From: Deltaproteobacteria bacterium
GTDB taxonomy: Bacteria; UBA10199; JADGCS01
Reading direction: 5' to 3'
Length of the DNA stretch: 35,764 bases
Assembly (NCBI GenBank): GCA_015228875.1
Contig: JADGCS010000011.1
Location: 1-35,764 of the forward strand
Positions 7,585 to 16,992 of this stretch are shown in pieces (the stretch's first letter is position 1; the number at the start of each line of letters is the position of its first letter). The notes under the pieces are model-generated. The model searched no databases. It saw only the letters and a program-made list of their open reading frames with translations, and was not told where the DNA came from. The position numbers were made by a program, and so were the translations under genes.

Positions 7585-8332
7585 TGGTTGTTCTATGACC
7601 TATCAAGAATACACAAAGACCTCCCTGCGTCTGGACGAAGAACAAAAAACCATTGTGGTCGAATACATGCCCCTGGTTAAGTTTATTGCCCAGCGCATCA
7701 AGGATCGTCTGCCAGGTCATATTCAAATCGAGGACCTCGAACATGCCGGTGTGCTGGGGCTTATGGAGGCCGTCTGTCGTTACGACGAAACGCAAAGCAA
7801 CCAGTTTAAGACCTACGCCGAACACAGGATCCGCGGTTCTATTCTTGATGACCTAAGAAAAAATGACTGGATGACCCGCACCGGGCGCGAAAAATACAAA
7901 CTGCTTGAGTCCACCATCTCCAAACTCGAAAAAGAACACAATCGTGAAGTCAGTTCGGACGAAATCGCCAAGGCCCTGGGCATGAAGATGGACGATTACT
8001 TTGATTTTCTCAACGATGCCAAGACCGGGGTTTTCTTGAGTTTGGAAGATGTTGTTTCCAGACGCGACATGGGGGGGCAACAGCTTGACGACCAGATGAG
8101 CGAGCCCGAAAAAAAGGTATGGATTGATCAGGTCAAAAAGCTCATGGCCGAGGAGATAGAAAATCTCAGCAAGACCCAGAGGCTTGTCCTCTCCCTTTAC
8201 TACTACGACGAACTGACGCTCAAGGAGATCGGAGAGGTGCTCAACAAGACAGAGTCGCGAATTTGTCAGATTCACAACGAGATTATGGAAAAACTCGCAC
8301 GACGCCTCCGAAAAAGAGTCCAGTACGTTTAA
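7568..8332 (+). CDS. fliA: FliA, flagellar sigma-28 factor
   Basis: This sigma factor of the FliA/SigD/WhiG group directs RNA polymerase to late flagellar promoters. Region 2 is seen in LVKFIAQRIKDRLPGHIQIEDLEHAGVLGL and FKTYAEHRIRGSILDDLRKNDW. Region 3 is RTGREKYKLLESTISKLEKE with a SSDEIAKALGM helix, and region 4 is LSLYYYDELTLKEIGEVLNKTESRICQIH. The start at 7568 (255 residues) is chosen for AGGA about five bases upstream; it overlaps flhF by 17 bases. The ATG at 7595 is an alternative that would begin just after the flhF stop. Its likely targets lie in the same window: sigma-28-type promoters precede flagellin, fliD, fliS and a methyltransferase gene. No anti-sigma factor FlgM is present in the window. 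Confidence 0.95.
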   Translation: MDRWDDGCSMTYQEYTKTSLRLDEEQKTIVVEYMPLVKFIAQRIKDRLPGHIQIEDLEHAGVLGLMEAVCRYDETQSNQFKTYAEHRIRGSILDDLRKNDWMTRTGREKYKLLESTISKLEKEHNREVSSDEIAKALGMKMDDYFDFLNDAKTGVFLSLEDVVSRRDMGGQQLDDQMSEPEKKVWIDQVKKLMAEEIENLSKTQRLVLSLYYYDELTLKEIGEVLNKTESRICQIHNEIMEKLARRLRKRVQYV

Positions 8333-8378
8333 ACCCAGAAACGGCGGCATCAATGAACAAACAGCCTAAACAAACAAG

Positions 8379-10832
8379 ATGCTAAGTCTCTGCATGATAG
8401 TCAAAGATGAAGAGGTTCTGCTTCGCGACTGCCTTCTTCATGCCCAGAAATACTGCCCCGAAATGATTGTTGTCGATACAGGCTCAACAGACAGGACAAA
8501 GGCCATTGCAGCAGACTGTGGGGCGCTCGTCCTTGATTTTCAATGGACAGACGATTTTGCGGCCGCAAGAAATTTTGCATGCTCACAGTCGACAGGGGAC
8601 TGGATTCTCATGCTGGATGCCGATGAGAGGTTGGCCGCCAATGACTGGCAGACCCTTGTCGAAAGCATTCAAAACACCACCGAGACCTGTTTTGACCTTT
8701 GCCAGATCAATTACACAAACCAGACCAACGTCGTCGATTTTAAGGAAAATGATTTTCAGGTAGATGGTTTTAATCGGTACAGGGGTTACACGGTTTCGTG
8801 GCTCACCCGCCTGTTCAACAGGGAAGCGCCTTTCAGGTTCTCGGGTGTTGTGCACGAGCACCTGACACTCTGTGACAGGATCGTTTTTGGACGCCGTCTT
8901 CCTGTCTACATTCACCATCACGGTCAGGCCTTGGCGCAAGACAGGCTTTTGCAAAAGAAAAAGCATTATTTAAGGCTTGGTGAAAAAAAAGTGAATTTAA
9001 ACCCTCTGGATTACAAGGCCTGTCACGAGGCAGGGATCGCGTGCTGGGAACTGGGAGATCATGAGAAGGCCGGGGAATATTTTAAAAAAAGTTACAATCT
9101 TAACGGAACAAACGTGGTCAATCTGATCGCCTTGGGCACAATTAATCAAATCCTCAAAAAATATGATGCCGCCGAAACATATCTTAAAGAGGCGCTTACC
9201 ATTGATTTTTCTCATTCATCTGTTCATGCGGCGCTGGGTCGTGTTTTTTTTGAGCAGAGAACACTCAAAGAGGCACTTTCAGAATACAAACAACAAATTA
9301 AAATAAATCCGGATCTCGCCGACACCAGGATCTGGCTTGGGGATTGTTATACCGCCTTGCGCATAAAAACACCGGAGTGGGAGCCAACACTCACGGTCTG
9401 TTACATCACAAAAAATGAGGCCGACTGTCTCCCCAAAACTCTGCAAAACGTCAAGTCACACGCTCACGAAATCATTGTTGTCGATACCGGATCAACGGAC
9501 GGGACAAAAGAAATTGCAAAACAAAACGGGGCTTTTGTGTGCGAGGCCGCTTGGCGCGATGATTTTGCGTGGGCGAGAAACCAGAGTTTAAAGCACGCAA
9601 CCAGCGAATGGGTGCTTGTGCTTGATGCGGATGAGGTCTTAAGTGATGAAGACTGGGTTAAATTAAAGGCCCTGATCAATTCGACACAGGCCATCGAGAT
9701 TTACCTGCTTCAGACAACCTATTCAAACCAGTCCGCCATATTTAACTGGAAGGCCAATGAACTCAAGGTTCCGGAGGCCGCGGGCTTCAGGGGATATTTT
9801 GAATCCCCCCTTGTGCGGCTTTTTAAAAACACGGGCCGTATCCGTTTTAGAGGGGCCGTGCATGAGCACGCCTTTCATGAGGACCCCCGCATTGTGCCAT
9901 TGATGAGCGATATCCGCATTCATCACTATGGCAAGTGGCGTGATGCTGCCCGCATGAAGGATAAATCCGCACTCTATCACAAGATTGGCATAAAAAAACT
10001 GTCCGAGATGCCGCGCGAGGCCCACGCCTTTTACGAAATGGCCATTCAGCTCTGGGAGATGGAAGAAACAGAAGCGGTTGAAGCATATCTCCTCAAGGCT
10101 TTGGAACTTGACCCCAACTACGAAATGGCGGGGGCCGCTTATGCCTGCTTTCTGCATTTTAAAGGAAGACTGGCTGATTCCATTGATCAGTTTGTTAAAG
10201 TGATCAAAAAAAACCCGCATAATGCCGACGCCCATCTTTTTTTAAGCTCTGTACTCATTGAGGCAAAAAAATACGACATGGCCTTACAGATGATTGCAAA
10301 GGCACGGGAACTCGGGTTTAAAAACGAGGTGACCCTCAGGATGAACGAGGGGGTTGTGTATCTTAATCTTAAGGAACACGAAAAGGCCAGACAGTGCTAC
10401 CTGGAGGCCTGCGCTATCAATCCCGAATACGGGCCGCTGCTCATCAACCTCGGGATTGTCTCCCAAAGAATGGGTGACTTTGAAACGGCAATCAGGTATT
10501 TGAACCGGGCACTCAATCTCGATGGCTCCGATTTTCTGGCCCACAAGTATTTGGGAGAGACTTATTTTAATGCAGAAAAAAAAGAGATGGCCCTTGATGC
10601 CTTTATGGCGGCTCATCAAAGGGACGAACAAAGTTGTGCTGTGAAAGCGCAAATCATCATCACGGCCCATTGTTTGAATAAAACACAGATGGTTATTGAT
10701 TTTGAAAACAAGCTCTTTGCTTGTCCAAAAAATGCCGCTTTTAAAGAAGCCGTGACGAGAATTTGTCAGTTGTATCAACAGAGAGGGGATCAAGAAGGTC
10801 TGCAGAGGATAACACAGATGATGGCAGGTTAA
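8379..10832 (+). CDS. Tandem double GT2 glycosyltransferase with TPR repeats
   Basis: This 817-residue protein is a head-to-tail duplication of a family-2 glycosyltransferase plus TPR unit. GT2 copy 1 (residues about 1-240) starts SLCMIVKDEEVLLRDCL and has VVDTGSTDRTK and LMLDADERL. GT2 copy 2 (about 335-560) starts LTVCYITKNEADCLPKTL and has VVDTGSTDGTK and LVLDADEVL. Each is followed by TPR-like helices (about 215-330 and 560-800). Both copies keep the aspartates of the nucleotide-sugar/metal site, so both may be active. The TPRs could bind the protein acceptor or scaffold the glycosylation enzymes. It starts 46 bases after fliA and precedes the Maf cluster, so a role in flagellin glycosylation is the best inference. 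There is no Shine-Dalgarno, but the family-typical MLSLCMIVKDE supports the start. Confidence 0.92.
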   Translation: MLSLCMIVKDEEVLLRDCLLHAQKYCPEMIVVDTGSTDRTKAIAADCGALVLDFQWTDDFAAARNFACSQSTGDWILMLDADERLAANDWQTLVESIQNTTETCFDLCQINYTNQTNVVDFKENDFQVDGFNRYRGYTVSWLTRLFNREAPFRFSGVVHEHLTLCDRIVFGRRLPVYIHHHGQALAQDRLLQKKKHYLRLGEKKVNLNPLDYKACHEAGIACWELGDHEKAGEYFKKSYNLNGTNVVNLIALGTINQILKKYDAAETYLKEALTIDFSHSSVHAALGRVFFEQRTLKEALSEYKQQIKINPDLADTRIWLGDCYTALRIKTPEWEPTLTVCYITKNEADCLPKTLQNVKSHAHEIIVVDTGSTDGTKEIAKQNGAFVCEAAWRDDFAWARNQSLKHATSEWVLVLDADEVLSDEDWVKLKALINSTQAIEIYLLQTTYSNQSAIFNWKANELKVPEAAGFRGYFESPLVRLFKNTGRIRFRGAVHEHAFHEDPRIVPLMSDIRIHHYGKWRDAARMKDKSALYHKIGIKKLSEMPREAHAFYEMAIQLWEMEETEAVEAYLLKALELDPNYEMAGAAYACFLHFKGRLADSIDQFVKVIKKNPHNADAHLFLSSVLIEAKKYDMALQMIAKARELGFKNEVTLRMNEGVVYLNLKEHEKARQCYLEACAINPEYGPLLINLGIVSQRMGDFETAIRYLNRALNLDGSDFLAHKYLGETYFNAEKKEMALDAFMAAHQRDEQSCAVKAQIIITAHCLNKTQMVIDFENKLFACPKNAAFKEAVTRICQLYQQRGDQEGLQRITQMMAG

Positions 10833-10875
10833 TCATGGCCGCAAATTTGCTGTGATTCAATCACAGGGAGGTACC

Positions 10876-11820
10876 GTGCTCTATTTACTATTTAAAAAAC
10901 TTCTTGCCAATTTTGGTTTTCAGCTCGCCATGGAACTCAACCTTGCCTCTTTTATCACCCGGATTGAACCGGGAAGATCTTTTTGTGTTCTCAAGAGGGA
11001 CAGTGTTGACTGGTATCTGCCCACTGACGCGGCGGAACAATACCTCACTGCCTACAGCGCCAGTCCTTATTTTCAAAACCCGCAAAACAAGATGGAAGCA
11101 GGCACAGCGGGCTATGACCTTTACCGTTTCATGGTCCCTTTTGACGAATACGAGCAGATCCTTCACATCATGTATTTTCTGCAATCGGGATTTATCGAAA
11201 GTTTCTTTATCGAAAACAAATCTTTTATTTATCCCGAAATTCTCATACGCGAACATTCTGTCTTTGCCCCTGCGCAGGAGGCAACGCAACCGGATGTTGA
11301 GGCATTTATCGCGGAACTCGACAAATATCCCAACATGGCAATACTGCACAATTACATCGGAAAACTGTATATTGAAAAAGGCGAGATCGGCAAGGCCTCA
11401 ACATATTTTGTCAACGCCACAGAAAAAGAGCCCCAGTACGCAGAACCCTATTCCAACATGGGTGCGCTGGTGTGGAACACCGAATCAAAAAAGAAGGGCT
11501 TTAACCTTTTCTGCGAGGCCTTTATCAGAAATCCCTTTGATGCCACTCTGCAGGATAATTTTTTAAAAGCGGGTATCGAACTTGGCGAGGCACAGGTGAT
11601 GAATGATTTTATTCAAAGAACGCAGGATTTCTACCCCGAATACGCGGGAATGCTGTATGTCAGGGCGTTGCTGCTGCAAAAACTTGGTAGAATAGATGAG
11701 TGCAAAGAGGTGATTAAGGAGTATCTTAAAAAATACCCGGACGACGAGGCCGCGCTCAAAGTGATCGAAGAAATCAATGCCCATCCCGCAGAAGGAGAAG
11801 CAACAGCGGCAAAGGATTGA
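10876..11820 (+). CDS. TPR-repeat protein of the flagellin-glycosylation cluster
   Basis: This protein is about 314 residues with a GTG start at 10876, chosen because GGGAGG lies four bases upstream; an in-frame GTG at 10852 has no such site. The N-terminal half (1-150) is an unrecognised mixed domain with aromatic-rich segments (LASFITRIEPGRSF, YFLQSGFIESFFIENKSF). Residues about 160-300 are TPR-like helical repeats (NYIGKLYIEKGEIGKASTYF, YVRALLLQKLGRIDECKEV). The tail is acidic and Ala-rich. No enzyme motif is seen. It lies between the double GT2-TPR enzyme and the first Maf gene on the same strand, so it may be an adaptor for glycosylation or flagellin handling. Confidence 0.85.
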   Translation: MLYLLFKKLLANFGFQLAMELNLASFITRIEPGRSFCVLKRDSVDWYLPTDAAEQYLTAYSASPYFQNPQNKMEAGTAGYDLYRFMVPFDEYEQILHIMYFLQSGFIESFFIENKSFIYPEILIREHSVFAPAQEATQPDVEAFIAELDKYPNMAILHNYIGKLYIEKGEIGKASTYFVNATEKEPQYAEPYSNMGALVWNTESKKKGFNLFCEAFIRNPFDATLQDNFLKAGIELGEAQVMNDFIQRTQDFYPEYAGMLYVRALLLQKLGRIDECKEVIKEYLKKYPDDEAALKVIEEINAHPAEGEATAAKD

Positions 11821-11923
11821 GAATAGGGCATATGCCGCCAGACAGTCAGTCAACTGCAAATGCAAAAAGGTTGGCAGCCCCCCATGAGTGCAGGGGACCT
11901 CTGACCTCCATATCCATATATAT
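11821..11923. other. Spacer before maf1
   Basis: This 103-base spacer holds a short CCATAT repeat followed by ATATATATG (11907-11926), which contains the maf1 start codon. No Shine-Dalgarno or promoter was found. Confidence 0.4.
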
Positions 11924-13762
11924 ATGTTTCAATCCAATTTCGAATGCTTCAAAAACACAAACCCCTCACAGGCAAAAAAGGCAGCATCGGTTTCCGAAAC
12001 ACAAGTGACGCACTTGAAGGTCCAAATCAACTACGGCGCTGACAGGTCTGTCTGGTCTCTTGGGGAATCTTCCGGGGAATTTGCACGAAAGAGCGTGTCT
12101 GGTCTTGACACCATGTGCGCCAAAAAAAAACTCTATGTTTTGTATGGCGTGGGGGATGGTCATTTTCTGGATCGTGTACGGGCAAGTGAGTTTGCGTGCG
12201 ACATTCTTGTCTTTGAACCCAGCACCCTGCTTTTTAATCAACTCATGGGGCAGAGGGATCTGCGTGCGTGTTTTAATGATCCGCGTGTCAGGTTTATTAT
12301 TGGCGAAGACACCACCGACTACATCAGATCCATAGAAGCGTGGCTTAAAGAATCCATAGACCGCTTTTGTCACGCGGGGAACTTTGGCAATTTGATTGCG
12401 CCGGGTGTAGATAAAATTCCCGGTTTTCAGGATTACTGTCTCAAATTTGCCGAGGCCTTTAAGGCTGCAGTAAGTAACGTGCGTCTTGAGGCTGGATTTT
12501 CAGAGGAGGACTCCTATTACGGTCTTGGTCACTGCCTCGCCAACTATAACGAGTACAGAAAGATTCCCCCTGTATACACGCTGGCGGGCAGGTTTAAAGG
12601 GCTGCCGGCGATTGTGGTGGCGACAGGCCCATCGCTTAAAGAAAGTCTGGTCTATCTCAAAGATGCCAGCAACAAGTCCGTGATCATCTCTTGCGATTCG
12701 GCTGTGCAGGTCCTGTTAAAGCACGGGATCACGCCGCATTTTATTGTAAGTCTGGAACGTGACATCGCCACCGAGAGGTACTACACCCCCCTGGACGCAG
12801 ACCTTCCAAGCGCCCTGGTGGCGCCATCGATCATCTACCCCGGGTCATTAAAGGCACACAAGGGGCCGAAGTTTAGCATCCATCGCGACACCGGATTTGA
12901 CGGGTGGCTCTTTCCCGATATGCAGAGATTTTTTTTGGGACAAACAGTGAGCCAACTCGCCCTCAGGGTCGCCCTGATACTGGGTTGCCCCGCTGTCTAT
13001 CTCGTGGGCCTTGACTGTGCCCTCGACCCCGATACCGATGCAACACACCACGAGGACTCCGATCCATGGAATCAGGACATACACCGGCAGTTCATCAAGA
13101 GCGGCAGGCTCAATATCGTTGAGGTCACAGGGTTTGACGGTCACACAAAAAAAAGCCTGCCCCTGTGGTTTGTGGATTCGCAGATCATCGGTGCCATGAT
13201 CGCTCGGGCACAGGCCCGTGTGTTGCGCGTGTCTCCAAAAAAATATGGGATCCCCATAGCCCATACCGAAAGGATTGACCCTGATTCGTTGACGGTGCTT
13301 GGCAAGGGTGTGCCCGAGGATCTCTTTAAAATCATCAAAGAGGGGGCTGGCGGTCCAGAGCCATCTTTTTCCCAAGCCTGCGTGATGGACCAAGCCACGA
13401 GATCCCTGTCTGCCTTAAGTGCTTTTTGTCTCGAAGCGCTGTTGGGCATGACAGAATTTTTCTACCAACACAGAATAACAGACCTCGACCACCACGGCTT
13501 GTATCACGCACACCTTGAGACCTTGATGGAAAGACGCTCTCAAACGATCAGCAGAAATGATTTTATGTACGCGAACACCCTGCACAATATCCTGCAAGGT
13601 GTTTATGCAAAGACGGGGTATTTTTTTTACAAGGCCTACGCTGATTTTGATGATCCCGTTAAAAGGCTGAGCGAACAGCTTAAGCTGTGCCGTCAGTGGT
13701 TTTCCGAACTCATTGTATGGAGTGAGAGGGTAAAATATCTCTTGAGTAAACATGAATTTTAA
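11924..13762 (+). CDS. maf: Maf-1, motility-associated glycosyltransferase (DUF115/MAF_flag10)
   Basis: This 612-residue Maf protein belongs to a family that transfers pseudaminic- or legionaminic-type nonulosonic acids from CMP donors to Ser/Thr of flagellin in the cytoplasm. The central DUF115 domain (about 225-400) shows GLPAIVVATGPSLKESL, VIISCDSAVQVLLKHGI, FIVSLERD and VYLVGLDCALD. The N-terminal region and helical C-terminus match the paralogues downstream. The ATG at 11924 (MFQSNFECFKN) is preferred over an upstream GTG at 11888 because it aligns with the N-termini of the two paralogues (MNFKKNIEAI, MDFLSKNIRAI). It has no Shine-Dalgarno. The next Maf gene overlaps its end by 11 bases. 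Confidence 0.92.
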   Translation: MFQSNFECFKNTNPSQAKKAASVSETQVTHLKVQINYGADRSVWSLGESSGEFARKSVSGLDTMCAKKKLYVLYGVGDGHFLDRVRASEFACDILVFEPSTLLFNQLMGQRDLRACFNDPRVRFIIGEDTTDYIRSIEAWLKESIDRFCHAGNFGNLIAPGVDKIPGFQDYCLKFAEAFKAAVSNVRLEAGFSEEDSYYGLGHCLANYNEYRKIPPVYTLAGRFKGLPAIVVATGPSLKESLVYLKDASNKSVIISCDSAVQVLLKHGITPHFIVSLERDIATERYYTPLDADLPSALVAPSIIYPGSLKAHKGPKFSIHRDTGFDGWLFPDMQRFFLGQTVSQLALRVALILGCPAVYLVGLDCALDPDTDATHHEDSDPWNQDIHRQFIKSGRLNIVEVTGFDGHTKKSLPLWFVDSQIIGAMIARAQARVLRVSPKKYGIPIAHTERIDPDSLTVLGKGVPEDLFKIIKEGAGGPEPSFSQACVMDQATRSLSALSAFCLEALLGMTEFFYQHRITDLDHHGLYHAHLETLMERRSQTISRNDFMYANTLHNILQGVYAKTGYFFYKAYADFDDPVKRLSEQLKLCRQWFSELIVWSERVKYLLSKHEF

Positions 13763-15617
13763 AAAAAACATAGAGGCAATCGCCAAACACAACAAGGCGG
13801 CTTATCTTGAGTTAATCAAAGAGAGAGAACAAAACGGCTATCAGTTTTTTTACGAGGGCCCCGTTTTAAGTGTTGTCGACCCGGCAGGCAACAAAGTCAG
13901 GTTTGAAAAAAAAGTAGCCTTAAAGCTTGAAAGGATCCCCAAACTGTTTGTCCTCAGGGGGATAGGGGACGGCAGCCTGCTTTCAAATGTCCTCAGTCTT
14001 AAGGAGACAAAAGAGGTTTTGCTCTACGAGCCTCATGTTGATTTTTTAAAGGGCCTTCTGGACCACAATGACTTTGCGACCCTCTTTTCGGATGAGAGAC
14101 TCAGGATTATTCTGGGGACGGAGCAAACAAACATCTCCATGAGGATTGCAAATTATCTACGCGAGGATTCATCACGTCTCATGTACGCCTGTGACATGCT
14201 TGATTTTGTCACCCCCTACACGGACCACATTGCAGATAACAAAAAGTATTTTGAGATTTTTTCAAAGATTCTTGATCAAACAGTCCGCGATATACAGAGC
14301 ACGGCAACGCCCAATGTAGAAGATGCCTTTCACGGTCTTTTAAATACCGTGAGAAATTTTCCCGATTATTTTTTACAGCCGCGTCTTAATCAGGCAAAGA
14401 ATATTCATCGCGGCATGACTGGTGTTGTTGTGTCCGCGGGGCCCTCACTCAGTCAGAGTCTTGATCTTCTCAAAGAACATCAGGACCGCTGTGTGATTTT
14501 CTGTTGTGATGCCTCCCTGAAAATCCTGCTTAATAAAGGGATCACGCCTGATTACGTGGCCTGTCTGGAGAGAATTGGCGAGACCGTCATTTTTTTTAAA
14601 GACATGCCGCGGCTTGATCACACATTTCTTGTGGCCCCGGCGGTTGTGTCCCCACAGACCTTTGCAGCCTTTAAGGGGCCAAGGCTTCAATTTTCAAGAG
14701 ACAGTGATTTTGAAAATTGGGTAGTATTGCAGAAAGGGGCTCTTAATGTTGGCGCATCGTCCAGCCATCTTTGCATGGTCGGTTTGCATGAGATGGGGTG
14801 CTCCCCCATTCTTCTTTTGGGACAGGATCTTTGCTACGACCCTTATTCCGGCGCGTCTCACGATCAGGGAGCACCGGAAGAGATCAGGGAACACGGAAAG
14901 ATGTTAAGCGATGGCGGGAATGGACATGACTTAAACGTAGATGTCGAGGGGTTTGGGAAAAAACAGAGAAGTATGCGGTGGTGGCTGGGTTTTCGCGATA
15001 TGTTTCTCCGCCTCATTGATGATTATGGAATTTCGTCAGTTTACAATATGATGCCTCCAGAATACGGCATTCCGATCAGCGGAACCGAGCGCATCGATCC
15101 CGCGACCGCCTTTAATCAATTTGCAGGTACTCCTGTCGACAAGCAGGCGGCAAAATCATCCTTGCTTAAACAGAAAATTTCCCGACAACAACTGCTTGAT
15201 GAGGCGCAAACACTTCTTGTTCCCGCTGTTGAAAGTCTCAAGTTTTACTCGGCCAAAAGTCTCGCTGTAATGCGAGAGATGAGTGTGTTCTTTAATACAC
15301 ACACACCTGATGTCCGTGGTAAAGCTCATGAGGAAAAATACAGGGATTTTTTCAAGAAACTGGAACATGACCAGACGGAGATTATATCACAGGGCAACGG
15401 TTTCTTTAACCGCCAATTTTTCAGGCTCTTTATTGCCCTGCACAGGTTTGTTGGGATCAAGATGTCACAGATTCTGCACACGCATGAATTTGTCAACAAC
15501 AGGCAGGAAAAACAGATGTGCCTGCTTTTTGAATGGTACAGCGGCCTGCATTTGTGGGCGTCAAGGGCACTGGATCTCATCGAGGATCAAAATAAATCAC
15601 GCTGGAAACTGTGGTAA
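13752..15617 (+). CDS. maf: Maf-2, motility-associated glycosyltransferase (DUF115/MAF_flag10)
   Basis: This is the second Maf paralogue, 621 residues. DUF115 motifs are VVVSAGPSLSQSLDLL (about 228), IFCCDASLKILLNKGITPDYVACLER and LLLGQDLCYDP (about 355). The C-terminal part is helical (SLLKQKISRQQLLDEAQTL, LFIALHRFVGIKM). It begins with MNFKKNIEAIAKH inside the end of maf1 (11-base overlap), so translation is coupled. Paralogues with divergent N-termini may recognise different flagellins, sites or donor sugars. An inverted-repeat element begins 40 bases after its stop codon. Confidence 0.92.
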   Translation: MNFKKNIEAIAKHNKAAYLELIKEREQNGYQFFYEGPVLSVVDPAGNKVRFEKKVALKLERIPKLFVLRGIGDGSLLSNVLSLKETKEVLLYEPHVDFLKGLLDHNDFATLFSDERLRIILGTEQTNISMRIANYLREDSSRLMYACDMLDFVTPYTDHIADNKKYFEIFSKILDQTVRDIQSTATPNVEDAFHGLLNTVRNFPDYFLQPRLNQAKNIHRGMTGVVVSAGPSLSQSLDLLKEHQDRCVIFCCDASLKILLNKGITPDYVACLERIGETVIFFKDMPRLDHTFLVAPAVVSPQTFAAFKGPRLQFSRDSDFENWVVLQKGALNVGASSSHLCMVGLHEMGCSPILLLGQDLCYDPYSGASHDQGAPEEIREHGKMLSDGGNGHDLNVDVEGFGKKQRSMRWWLGFRDMFLRLIDDYGISSVYNMMPPEYGIPISGTERIDPATAFNQFAGTPVDKQAAKSSLLKQKISRQQLLDEAQTLLVPAVESLKFYSAKSLAVMREMSVFFNTHTPDVRGKAHEEKYRDFFKKLEHDQTEIISQGNGFFNRQFFRLFIALHRFVGIKMSQILHTHEFVNNRQEKQMCLLFEWYSGLHLWASRALDLIEDQNKSRWKLW

Positions 15618-15656
15618 CATCGCGAGCACAGCATGACACGTGACTATACTGAGCGA

Positions 15657-15702
15657 CATAAATCAAAGAGATTGCCGCGAAGCTTGCGCTCCTCGCAATG
15701 AC
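15657..15702 (-). repeat. 46-nt palindromic repeat element, copy 1
   Basis: This 46-nt sequence recurs in reverse orientation at 18852-18897 with only two mismatches (AA versus TC in the centre). Its ends carry ATTGC/GCAAT inverted termini around a GC-rich core (GAGCGCAAGC). It lies between maf2 and the GT4 gene. It resembles dispersed palindromic intergenic elements I recall from many bacterial genomes, but the family was not searched. Confidence 0.88.
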
Positions 15703-15717
15703 GCAGCAAAGTATCAC

Positions 15718-16992
15718 ATGCGAATTGTATTCATACATACAGGCATTGAGTTTGACGGGGCATCGCTCGAGCAGGGCCCGCTTGGCGGCACCGAGACCGC
15801 GTTGATCAGTATGGCGAAGGCGCTTGCAAAAAATCCCGAGCATGAGATTTTTGTTTTTACCAATACACCTCAAACAGCAGACTATGACGGGGTTCATTAC
15901 CTGCCTGTGCGCAATCTCTACGTGTGGAGTGCTTCTCACAGTGTTGATGTGCTGATCAGCATCAGACAGTGGATCCCCTTCTGGCTCCCCATAAAGTCAA
16001 GGCTTCGGGTGTATTTTTCACCGGATGCCTACGATCAGCCCTTTTTAAAGCGGGCGATAGAGGTCGGTCTCGATGTCCACGGCGAAAAAATAACCCTTTC
16101 ACTCTTTCCACCGCAAGATTTTTTTAACAGCATTGATTATTTCTTTTGTGTCGGAAAATGGCAGGCCGAGACCTTTGTATCAGGGCTTGGGTTTCCGCGG
16201 GCAAAAATATTTGTAACGGGAAACGCAGTCAATACAACATTTTTCAAGCCGCTTGAACTGGCGCATAGAAAAAACAGGATCATGTATACCTCGACGCCCT
16301 TTCGCGGACTTGAATACCTTGCGCGATACTATCCCAAGCTTAAGGTGCGTGCACCCGATGTGGGGCTTGATGTCTTTAGCGGGATGCAGCTCTATGGCAT
16401 GACAGACAAGGATGATCAGGAACAGTATGGCACACTCTACGAGGCGCTTAAGAACGCAGGCGCGTGCCTGCATGGTCCTGTGAGACAACAGCAGCTCGCT
16501 AAAGTGATGTGTGCCAACAGGGTTCTCACCTATCCCAATACATTTGCAGAGACTTTTTGTATCTCCGTATTAGAGGCACAGGCAGCGGGCTTGCCGGTAG
16601 TGACATCAAAAAAAGGCGCGATGCCGGAAAGAATCACAAACGGTGTTGACGGGTTTTTGATTGCGGGTGAACCGCACGAAGAATCCTATGAGCGTGAATT
16701 TATACAGATCACAGCGAAACTGCTTCAAGATGAAACCCTCTGGAAACAAATCAGCAGCGATGCGCATAAAAAAGCCGCAACACAGACGTATGAGGGACTT
16801 GCAGAAAACTGGCTTGAGTTTTTTAACGAGGCCCTGAACATTCGGCATGAGGCTGTGGCTCCGCTCATGCCTTGTTTAAAGCCGCTGGAGGTTCATCTGC
16901 CGCAGAAAAAAAACATCAGGCTCAAGATTGAAGAGACCACGCTGCGCCATTTTTTAAGACAAGGATTTCAGTTGTATGGATTTTCTTTCTAA
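15718..16992 (+). CDS. GT4-family glycosyltransferase
   Basis: This 425-residue GT-B fold enzyme of family 4 transfers sugar from a nucleotide-sugar donor. The N-terminal domain starts MRIVFIHTGIEF and has the GPLGGTETALISMAKAL acceptor-side loop. The C-terminal domain carries the E-x7-E donor signature in AETFCISVLEAQAAGLPVV (about residues 273-290), followed by GAMPERITNGVDGFL. The start at 15718 is chosen because the family pattern begins there; the frame stays open upstream only through the repeat element. It overlaps maf3 by 17 bases. Its place between two Maf genes suggests that it builds or extends the flagellin glycan. Confidence 0.9.
   Translation: MRIVFIHTGIEFDGASLEQGPLGGTETALISMAKALAKNPEHEIFVFTNTPQTADYDGVHYLPVRNLYVWSASHSVDVLISIRQWIPFWLPIKSRLRVYFSPDAYDQPFLKRAIEVGLDVHGEKITLSLFPPQDFFNSIDYFFCVGKWQAETFVSGLGFPRAKIFVTGNAVNTTFFKPLELAHRKNRIMYTSTPFRGLEYLARYYPKLKVRAPDVGLDVFSGMQLYGMTDKDDQEQYGTLYEALKNAGACLHGPVRQQQLAKVMCANRVLTYPNTFAETFCISVLEAQAAGLPVVTSKKGAMPERITNGVDGFLIAGEPHEESYEREFIQITAKLLQDETLWKQISSDAHKKAATQTYEGLAENWLEFFNEALNIRHEAVAPLMPCLKPLEVHLPQKKNIRLKIEETTLRHFLRQGFQLYGFSF

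Noticed and set aside
10284-10793. 169-codon minus-strand ORF in the GT2-TPR gene
   Set aside because: It is a shadow of the TPR-encoding frame; no motif or ribosome-binding site.
11832-11906. 24-codon ORF before maf1
   Set aside because: It is very short, has no ribosome-binding site and overlaps only spacer; nothing supports translation.
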